Shown piece after piece: positions 27,986 through 34,260 of a stretch of DNA of 64,000 nucleotides. This DNA comes from JADGQM01 sp964505935 (GTDB lineage Bacteria; Desulfobacterota; Syntrophobacteria; Syntrophobacterales; Syntrophobacteraceae): NCBI GenBank assembly GCA_964505935.1, contig CAZDKX010000001.1:19251-83250 (forward strand), written 5' to 3'. Numbering within the stretch: the first letter of the stretch is position 1; each line of letters begins with the position of its first letter. The position numbers and the translations under genes are program-made. Below the pieces are notes generated by a model. The model saw only the letters and a program-made list of their open reading frames with translations. It was not told where the DNA came from and ran no database searches.

Positions 27986-28384
27986 ATGCTAGCAAGATTC
28001 ACCAACAGGCTCGCGAACACCCCCTACGTGCGGAAGGCTATCGAGGAAAAGGCCGACCTGAGCGCTTTCAAGCGAAAGCCGACGGTCCGCATCCTCCTGG
28101 GGGTGTTCCTGATCGGTTTCAGCTACATCCTCGGCTGGCCGGCCATCAGCGCCTTGGCTGGCCTGGCGATTTATCTTCAAGAGCCTTTAGTGGGGGTCGT
28201 CGGCGGGGTGTTGACCTACGGTCTGTCCCATTTGGTTTTCATGGCGGGGATGTATCTGTCCGGGGCTAAATATTCAGCCATTTTCCTGCGCTGGGCAACG
28301 CGGGTCTCCGTTGAAAAATTGCTGAAGAACCGACGTGATCTGGATATCGAAGAGGGCAACAGCCGCTACCACGGTATGAATTGA
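27986..28384 (+). CDS. Small membrane protein, unknown function
   Basis: 132 residues with two to three predicted membrane helices (ILLGVFLIGFSYILGWPAIS, LAGLAIYL and VVGGVLTYGLSHLVFMAGMY) between basic ends. I do not recognise a family. It stands alone on the plus strand and its end overlaps the convergent radical SAM gene by 19 bp. The clean membrane layout and codon use support a real gene. Confidence 0.6.
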   Translation: MLARFTNRLANTPYVRKAIEEKADLSAFKRKPTVRILLGVFLIGFSYILGWPAISALAGLAIYLQEPLVGVVGGVLTYGLSHLVFMAGMYLSGAKYSAIFLRWATRVSVEKLLKNRRDLDIEEGNSRYHGMN

Positions 28385-29364
28385 TAAAGCTTGGCAAACA
28401 TCTCGTAGACTTCGATCCAGTTCTGCAGATCCCGAGGGGTACCGAGGTGCGCACGCTTGTTCACCATCACCCAGCTCATGTGGGCGGCGCCGTCTTTGCA
28501 GGTGCTGCAGTCCCGAGTTTCCGAAGTGCAGCATCGGTGCATGGTGCGGAGGTCCGACGCCCAACGGATGAACTCGATCAGTCGCCTGGGGGCCGGGCGG
28601 CGCTGGTCAAGGGGCTGGGTAACCGAGGGACACTCGCTCCAGCCGAAGCTTCGGCCTTGCATTTTACCGGTGGTGATGATTTCGTGGTAGTACTTGGAGG
28701 AGATCACGGTTTCCGGATATCGGTCCAGCATCTCATCCATTTCGATGCGAATCGCTTCGAGCTGCTGCGGCGTCCAGGAAAAACCGTTGACACCTTCGTC
28801 GTTGGAAAGCAGTTGCATGTGGACCTTCAAGCCTGCCTCTCTGATCTTGAGGACGATCCGCTCCGTCTTGCCGAGCTGTCGCGGGGTAATCGTGTAGAGA
28901 TAGTAGGCATGCGGATCGCCCGCGTAATTCCGGCTCGAAATGCTGAAGGTGTCCTTGCCGCGCAAAATCTTTTCGTCCTGCTCGTCACCCCACAGCGAGA
29001 TCCCCACCATCAGGTCCGGGAATCGGTCCCGAGGGACCTTGATCAGGCCGTTGGTCGCACAGAAGGTGGATAGGCGCTTGTAGAAGGCCTCGACCCGGTC
29101 CAGACACAGGGTGGGTTCTCCACCGATCAAAATGGCCAGGTTCACCCCCCGCAGCTTTTCCCGGTCGATGAACGCCTCCCATTTGCAGAGATCCATTTCC
29201 TCGGCAGCAGCCTTGTCCTCGTCCGAGGAAAAGAAAAAACAGCCCCTGCAGCGCAGGTTACACCGGCTGGTGACATCGTAGATGGAGCTGCGAATGTTGA
29301 GCTTCGATATCCTTTTATAGCGCTCATACCATTCGGGGTTCAGCAGAGAACTGACGGTCTGCAT
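28366..29364 (-). CDS. Radical SAM protein with C-terminal cysteine motif (paralogue 1)
   Basis: 332 residues. The SAM-cluster motif CNLRCRGC gives C35, C39 and C42, followed by the LIGGEPTL glycine-rich strand. Near residue 290 lies CCTSETRDCSTC, a CCX6CX2C set that could bind a second Fe-S cluster. The neighbouring gene at 29412 has the same architecture and a matching CCX5CX2C set, so the two are paralogues. No B12 domain. It is the last gene of the operon ACP - dehydratase-like - ACP - radical SAM - radical SAM. Confidence 0.85.
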   Translation of the reverse strand: MQTVSSLLNPEWYERYKRISKLNIRSSIYDVTSRCNLRCRGCFFFSSDEDKAAAEEMDLCKWEAFIDREKLRGVNLAILIGGEPTLCLDRVEAFYKRLSTFCATNGLIKVPRDRFPDLMVGISLWGDEQDEKILRGKDTFSISSRNYAGDPHAYYLYTITPRQLGKTERIVLKIREAGLKVHMQLLSNDEGVNGFSWTPQQLEAIRIEMDEMLDRYPETVISSKYYHEIITTGKMQGRSFGWSECPSVTQPLDQRRPAPRRLIEFIRWASDLRTMHRCCTSETRDCSTCKDGAAHMSWVMVNKRAHLGTPRDLQNWIEVYEMFAKLYQFIPW

Positions 29365-29411
29365 CCAAACACTCCTTGGAAATACTCCAGGTGCGCCCCA
29401 GCGGACACTTG

Positions 29412-30509
29412 TCAGGAAAGCCCGTGCCCAGGCGGAGCGATCAGGGAATCAAACAGGTTGGGTCCTTTTTCATACCCCATGACCCAAACAGCAAGGTAAG
29501 TGTCAACATAGTCGAGCCACGCCTTGAAGGTTTCCGGATCGGCAGCGTGGCGAAACAGACGCGCCGTAACCACCGCACTCCCCGAGGCATAATGCCGGCA
29601 GTCCCGGCAATCGGTGTCCGGCACGCAGCAGGCCGCCCCCCGATCCCAGGACAGGTCTGCCCGGTACTGCCGGAACGACCTCCCGAGGCCGATGGCGGTC
29701 GACGGGTTCATACGCGGGTAGGAGCAGCCGAACAGGTCGTGCAAACCCAGGGTGTGCGTGTGGGCAACAGCGCTGTAGGGAGAGAAAAGAACGTTGTGCG
29801 GAAATTCCTCCAAAAGGTCCATCATGACCTTTCGACACTCCCTGAGCGAAGCGGCCGTGTGGCGCAGGCTGCCTTCATATCCCACCGGCGCGGAAAACGT
29901 GTTGAAGGTCAACCGACACCCTTCGGCGACCAGCATCCGCGCGACCTGCTCGGCCTGGTCGATATTCTCCCGCGTGAAGGTGTAGACAAAAACGGCCCGG
30001 GGGTCGCCCCGGTAGTTTTCAATCTGGCGCTCAAGCATGTTCCTGGCCTTGCGGATCGCCAGACTGGTCTCATCCGCCCCCCACACGGAAATGTGAATTT
30101 TGTACTGGATGGATCCCGGCATGGGGATCAGGCCGTTGGTGGCGATGGCCCCCAGAGGCATTTCCTGATGGCAGACCTCGCAGAGCTCGGGGACCAGCGA
30201 CGGTTCGGCGCCCGCCAACACCACATAGGTGATGCCCCGCGCCTTTTCCGTCCGCATCAACCGGCGCCAGGCTTCGGGGTCCCTGTTTTCCCGCGCAAAC
30301 TGCTTATCGCCTTCATAATAGTAGCAGCCGTCGCACCGGATGTTGCAGCGGTTGGTCATGTCATAAGTGGATTCACGCAGGAAGAACCATTTCTTGACTT
30401 TCTGCCAGCGCTCCGAAATGCGAGGGTCCGCCAGGATGTCTGAAAACTTCATCCCTTTTTCAGGCACCTCGCCGCCCTCCCCACCGTATGTTGCAGACAT
30501 CTTCGCCAT
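29412..30509 (-). CDS. Radical SAM protein with C-terminal cysteine motif (paralogue 2)
   Basis: 365 residues with C55, C59 and C62 in CNIRCDGC, then VLAGAEPSL in place of the more usual GGEP. The C-terminal motif CCVPDTDCRDC is followed by HYASGSAVV. Sequence order and spacing match the downstream gene, showing an old duplication. It sits 14 bp after an ACP gene, so a carrier-bound acyl chain is the likely substrate. The reaction is unknown; desaturation, cyclisation or C-C bond formation on the chain are all possible. Confidence 0.85.
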   Translation of the reverse strand: MAKMSATYGGEGGEVPEKGMKFSDILADPRISERWQKVKKWFFLRESTYDMTNRCNIRCDGCYYYEGDKQFARENRDPEAWRRLMRTEKARGITYVVLAGAEPSLVPELCEVCHQEMPLGAIATNGLIPMPGSIQYKIHISVWGADETSLAIRKARNMLERQIENYRGDPRAVFVYTFTRENIDQAEQVARMLVAEGCRLTFNTFSAPVGYEGSLRHTAASLRECRKVMMDLLEEFPHNVLFSPYSAVAHTHTLGLHDLFGCSYPRMNPSTAIGLGRSFRQYRADLSWDRGAACCVPDTDCRDCRHYASGSAVVTARLFRHAADPETFKAWLDYVDTYLAVWVMGYEKGPNLFDSLIAPPGHGLS

Positions 30510-30523
30510 AGGTCTCTCCGGGA

Positions 30524-30814
30524 CTAGGCCGCGGCCTCCCTGACGGCTTTTTCCTTCAACTTCTTTTCAATATGCTCCGAGATCAGCTTAATCGTGGTCA
30601 ATTTCGGATAATCATCCTCATCAATCCGAATGGCATATTGGTCCCGAATCACCAGCGCCACCGTGGCCAGGTCCATACTGTCGACACCCACTTCATCCAC
30701 CAGGTCGATCTCGGGGTCAAAGGTCTCGGGCGTAACATCTGTCAGTTTCAACTCTTGAATGAGAATTTCGGCAACACGGAGAATGATCTTGTCGAGGCTA
30801 GTTGTTCCGGTCAT
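30524..30814 (-). CDS. Acyl carrier protein
   Basis: 96 residues with VGVDSMDLATVAL; the attachment serine is S46. It is longer than the other ACPs, with a Lys/Glu-rich tail. It lies between the dehydratase-like gene and the two radical SAM genes and is the probable carrier on which they act. Confidence 0.85.
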   Translation of the reverse strand: MTGTTSLDKIILRVAEILIQELKLTDVTPETFDPEIDLVDEVGVDSMDLATVALVIRDQYAIRIDEDDYPKLTTIKLISEHIEKKLKEKAVREAAA

Positions 30815-30838
30815 TATGTCCCACTCCTTGCGTTAGAT

Positions 30839-31213
30839 TTAAACCCCGCCTGGATCGGCAGGACCGGTGCGTTTTTCCAGTGCCATGGTGCCCGTGCACG
30901 CCAGGTCGTCACCGACCACGATGCGGAAGGCATACAGACCGGGCAGATTCTTCTTGGACAGAACGGTGATTCTCAGGCAATCCCCCGGTCGGATGATCTT
31001 CTTGAATTTGATCCGGCTGAAGCCAACCACCCTGGATGGTTCGTCCAGCCCTTTGCACGCGGCTTCGTAAACCATCGCGAGTTGAGCGATCCCCGGAAGG
31101 ATTGGATCTCCGGGGAAATGACCGGGAAACCACGAGGATTCCAGAGGCAACGGCACTTCGGTGTACCAGTCGCCCGTATCGAGCGTTTCAACCGTCTTAA
31201 GGTCATGCCACAT
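30839..31213 (-). CDS. FabZ-like hotdog protein lacking the catalytic glutamate
   Basis: 124 residues, one hotdog domain of the FabA/FabZ type with GHFPGDPILPGIAQLA. The catalytic His is kept (H32), but the residue 14 positions on, where FabZ has the catalytic Glu, is Ala46. Lines such as GFSRIKFKKIIRPGD match the family. It may be a non-dehydrating partner, an isomerase or half of a heteromer with the protein at 31985, which shows the opposite loss. It is flanked by ACP genes on both sides. Confidence 0.8.
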   Translation of the reverse strand: MWHDLKTVETLDTGDWYTEVPLPLESSWFPGHFPGDPILPGIAQLAMVYEAACKGLDEPSRVVGFSRIKFKKIIRPGDCLRITVLSKKNLPGLYAFRIVVGDDLACTGTMALEKRTGPADPGGV

Positions 31214-31385
31214 GCTATTATGCCATTCATGCCATGCGGTATTGGAAACCCGCTTCGATTATCGTATCAGATGTTCTCACAGTAGATCGATCCGCTGCGA
31301 CCATGATCACTTTGCCGAACTCCACCGTTACGCAGCCTCCTAATCGGGAACTGGGCTGCAGCGAATGCAAACACCCGCTCGCTGA

Positions 31386-31652
31386 TCAATTCTTCAGTCT
31401 GGGGGAGTTCTCGAAAATGAAAGCAGCCAAGGTCGATAGACTCGCAAAGACCTTTTCGCCGAGTTCGCGGTTGTCGATCCGGAGACCATAATCCTTTTCA
31501 ACCATGATGACCATTTCGAGCACATCGATGGAATCCAGTCCGAGACTGCCACCCACGAGGGGGCCATCGACATCCAGGTGGGTTGATGGCAGATTGGCCA
31601 GATCCAGAATATTAATTATTTTCACCTTGAGGTCTTCGATCAGCTGTTCCAT
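31386..31652 (-). CDS. Acyl carrier protein
   Basis: 88 residues with LGLDSIDVLEMV; the attachment serine is S41. It is the first gene of the leftward operon that ends with the two radical SAM paralogues. About 170 bp separate it from the dehydratase-like gene. Confidence 0.87.
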   Translation of the reverse strand: MEQLIEDLKVKIINILDLANLPSTHLDVDGPLVGGSLGLDSIDVLEMVIMVEKDYGLRIDNRELGEKVFASLSTLAAFIFENSPRLKN

Positions 31653-31984
31653 TCAATTTCCCGTAACCAAAAGTGATCACCGTGAGCCAGGGTCATTGGC
31701 CGCAGCAACATATCCTTTAAGCCCCGGCACGGCTGAAGGCTCCGGAGGCGCACCCCCATGCTTTCTTTACAATCCCTGGAATCTATTGTATCATTCCTTT
31801 CTCTGCCATCAAGATACCTTGCACCGCATCGTTGGAGGCGTTCTCGTGGTTAAAGGGCAGAAGTGATTTTTTGGAAGATGATTGAAATTCCATTGATTTC
31901 AACCAGATACAAATCCATGCCGCCCGTTATCGCAGCGAGAATTTATATTGAATTTCGAATTTCTTTTCAATCCTTTTTATTTGC
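31653..31984. other. Divergent intergenic region (332 bp)
   Basis: It lies between the leftward ACP operon and the rightward dehydratase-like gene. The right half (31860-31984) is A+T-rich, as expected for promoters. No gene or clear RNA structure is seen. Confidence 0.5.
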
Positions 31985-32434
31985 ATGCAGGGCCACGTGA
32001 AGCCGACAGATGTGAGACCCGATAGCATCCTCCCCCACCGGGGGCCGATGTTGCTGATCGAAGAGATCCTTGTGCTGAACGACAGCTGCGCCGTAACGCG
32101 ATCCGTGGCCGCTGATAAATGGCCCCTCTGCGATGGTCAGAAGGTAAACGCCATTGTTTTGATCGAGCTCGTGGCCCAAACCTCCGGGATTCACAATGGA
32201 TTTATCAGGGAGAAGCGGGAAGGAGCCGGCGCGGGCACGCTGGGGTGGATTGTTGGGATTCGGCAGGCGCGTTTCTGGGTGGACACCCTGCCAGTGGGCA
32301 CCCAACTCGTCACCAGGACTGAAAACCAGATGGAATTCGAGGGGTTTCGCGATATCTTCGGCACGGTCGAAATTGACGGACAGATGGTTGCTGAAATCGC
32401 CCTGCAGCTTCTGCGAGCCGACCCCGTGGCCTGA
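31985..32434 (+). CDS. ApeP-like hotdog dehydratase-like protein
   Basis: 149 residues. ILPHRGPMLLIEEIL near the start and VLIELVAQTSG are the marks of the FabA/FabZ-like proteins found in aryl-polyene loci. Glu61 fills the catalytic acid position, but the position 14 residues before it is Pro47, preceded by Trp46, not His. So it keeps the residue that the hotdog protein at 30839 lacks and lacks the one that protein keeps. The start is uncertain (ATG 31985, or GTG 31997 behind AGGG). It is the last gene I place in the lipid locus. Confidence 0.78.
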   Translation: MQGHVKPTDVRPDSILPHRGPMLLIEEILVLNDSCAVTRSVAADKWPLCDGQKVNAIVLIELVAQTSGIHNGFIREKREGAGAGTLGWIVGIRQARFWVDTLPVGTQLVTRTENQMEFEGFRDIFGTVEIDGQMVAEIALQLLRADPVA

Positions 32435-32491
32435 CAACCAGCCGCAGGATTCAAGGTCATTGGCAATCTGACTCTTTTAAGGGACCCAGCC

Positions 32492-32926
32492 ATGCAGAAA
32501 AAGCTCATCTTCGTGCTGCTTGTGATTGCTTTGCTGTCGGTATCAGCCGGTTGTACGGCCAACCGTGCTACCGCAAACGTGGCAGCCGGCATAGAGTTAG
32601 GCAAGTTGAAGAACTTCTACGTCATGCCATGGCAAGATGACATGGAAACATGCGACCTGATCAAGAACAATCTCTTTAATAGAGGTTATATTCTCACAAG
32701 CGGACCCCAGAATCCACCGCCTTATCAGGCAGACGCAGTGGTTACCTATGAAAGCAGATGGACCTGGGATATCACTATGTACATGCTCGAACTCACTATC
32801 TACTTTAGAGACCCCATCAACAATTTCGCCATGGCAGCCGGCAATTCGCTGCATGGTTCTCTGACCAGAAAATCTCCCAAGGAAATGGTAGATGAAGTAT
32901 TGACAAGCATATTCAGTACTGAGTGA
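32492..32926 (+). CDS. Small lipoprotein, unknown function
   Basis: 144 residues. A type II signal (KKLIFVLLVIALLSVSAGC) gives a lipidated Cys near residue 21. The mature part (FYVMPWQDDM, ADAVVTYESRW) has the feel of DUF4136-like envelope lipoproteins, but I am not certain of the family. It follows the dehydratase-like gene by 57 bp and may share its transcript. Confidence 0.65.
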   Translation: MQKKLIFVLLVIALLSVSAGCTANRATANVAAGIELGKLKNFYVMPWQDDMETCDLIKNNLFNRGYILTSGPQNPPPYQADAVVTYESRWTWDITMYMLELTIYFRDPINNFAMAAGNSLHGSLTRKSPKEMVDEVLTSIFSTE

Positions 32927-32966
32927 GGTCGTACGGGTTGGTGGCACTTCAAGGAGACAATGCTTC

Positions 32967-33881
32967 ATGGGAGGAATGACAAGCCTGCGGTTTTGCGGTC
33001 AACGAGTAACCGTGGACGAGCTGGAACTGATCAAGGAAACCGTCCGGGATTGCAGCGGCCTCAGCCGCACGGAACTGGCCTTCACCATCTGCGAACTATT
33101 GGCCTGGCAACGGCCCAATGGAGGTCTCAAGGGACGTGAATGCCTAGATTTCCTTGAACAACTGGAAGAAGAAGGCCTGCTCAAGCTGCCCGGATTCAGG
33201 GGAACCGTCCGCTCCCACAAAGAAAAACCCAAACCCGCGGGTGAAGACCCTTTCAGGCAGGACGAGCCGCTCGCCATGGCCCTGCACGACGTCGGGCCGG
33301 TAACGCTCGAGGTGGTGGAGACCCCGGAATCCCGCCGTCAGTGGCGTGACTGGGTTGATCGCTATCACTATCTCGGCTGCAAGGTGCCATTCGGGGCACA
33401 CCTGCGGTATTTTGTCCGGGTAAGTCGTCCCCAGCCACAGCGGGTCGGCTGTGTTCAGTTTTCCAGCCCGGCGTGGATGATGGCGGCACGCGATGAATGG
33501 ATCGGCTGGGACCACGCCCAGCGGACTCGCCGCCTGCAACGGATTGTTCAGAACAGCCGGTTTCTGATTGTGCCCTGGGTGCGCGTTCCCTACCTGGCGA
33601 GCGCCGCCCTGGCCCGCATGGCCAGGAGGATCCCCGCCGACTGGGAGGCCCGCTATGCCATCCGGCCGGTGCTCATGGAAACCCTCGTTGATTTGAGCCG
33701 TTTTCGCGGCACCTGCTATCGAGCCGCTAACTGGATCAGTCTCGGCCAGACAACAGGAAGGGGCCGCATGGACCGACATCACAACAAGAAGGACCTCATT
33801 CCCAAGGAGGTCCTGGTCTACCCCCTCTGCCGCAAATTCCGCGAGAAACTACTCCAACCACCTTGCTCTTTCCCCGAATAG
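32967..33881 (+). CDS. DruA-like protein (DUF4338), stand-alone
   Basis: 304 residues matching the DUF4338/DruA family: an N-terminal helical part (TRELAFTICELLAWQ is close to SRTELAFTICELLAWQRPNG seen here), then RYHYLGCKVPFGAHLRYFV and a central FLIVPWVRVPYLASAAL. The family is named from the Druantia anti-phage system, but many members occur alone. No druB-E genes are nearby, so a full Druantia system is absent. It sits next to the TIR/STAND pair at the edge of an accessory block and may mark a mobile insertion. Confidence 0.8.
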   Translation: MGGMTSLRFCGQRVTVDELELIKETVRDCSGLSRTELAFTICELLAWQRPNGGLKGRECLDFLEQLEEEGLLKLPGFRGTVRSHKEKPKPAGEDPFRQDEPLAMALHDVGPVTLEVVETPESRRQWRDWVDRYHYLGCKVPFGAHLRYFVRVSRPQPQRVGCVQFSSPAWMMAARDEWIGWDHAQRTRRLQRIVQNSRFLIVPWVRVPYLASAALARMARRIPADWEARYAIRPVLMETLVDLSRFRGTCYRAANWISLGQTTGRGRMDRHHNKKDLIPKEVLVYPLCRKFREKLLQPPCSFPE

Positions 33882-34260
33882 AACGAAATTACTTTGTAGA
33901 AAGTGCCGCATATGTTATTAACCATCACAAGTTTAGTAGGTAAACCTCTGGTTCGACCAGTGAGAGTTGAAAGGCCGGTCTAAAACGGCTTGGTCCGATT
34001 TCTCCTGGCTTGAAGGGTGAAAGGGGCGTCAGCCTTCGAGGCGGGCCCGACCCGTCAACCCGCCGCTCTGGGCGGAGGCTGGTTGTCCATCAGCAGTCTC
34101 TGACATCTATCGTTCGCCAGTCCAGGTGGACGGAAGAGGACGAGCACTTCGGGAACCCTCTCATTTCTTTGCTGTCATCACCCTGGCATATCCACCTGCG
34201 CTGCGTCCATCTCCTGGCATTGACTGACCGATCAGGTCATCCGCTGAGGAGTCATTGGCC
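33882..34260. other. Intergenic region before the TIR/STAND pair (379 bp)
   Basis: No coding frame fits. It contains a G+C-rich hairpin (CCGCCGCTCTGGGCGG near 34059-34074) and A+T-rich sequence just after the DruA-like stop. It could be the 3' end of a mobile unit carrying the DruA-like gene, or the promoter of the next operon. I could not define ends. Confidence 0.4.

Noticed and set aside
31227..31325. 32-residue frame on the minus strand between an ACP and the FabZ-like gene
   Set aside because: It has AGGAGG ten bases before a GTG, but no recognisable sequence and no conservation evidence; could be chance.
31700..31760. Cyclic di-GMP riboswitch upstream of the dehydratase-like gene
   Set aside because: A G+C-rich hairpin-like patch was seen, but the conserved GEMM core could not be traced.
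32967..33881. Complete Druantia defence system
   Set aside because: Only the DruA-like gene is present; the neighbours are a lipoprotein and the TIR/STAND pair.
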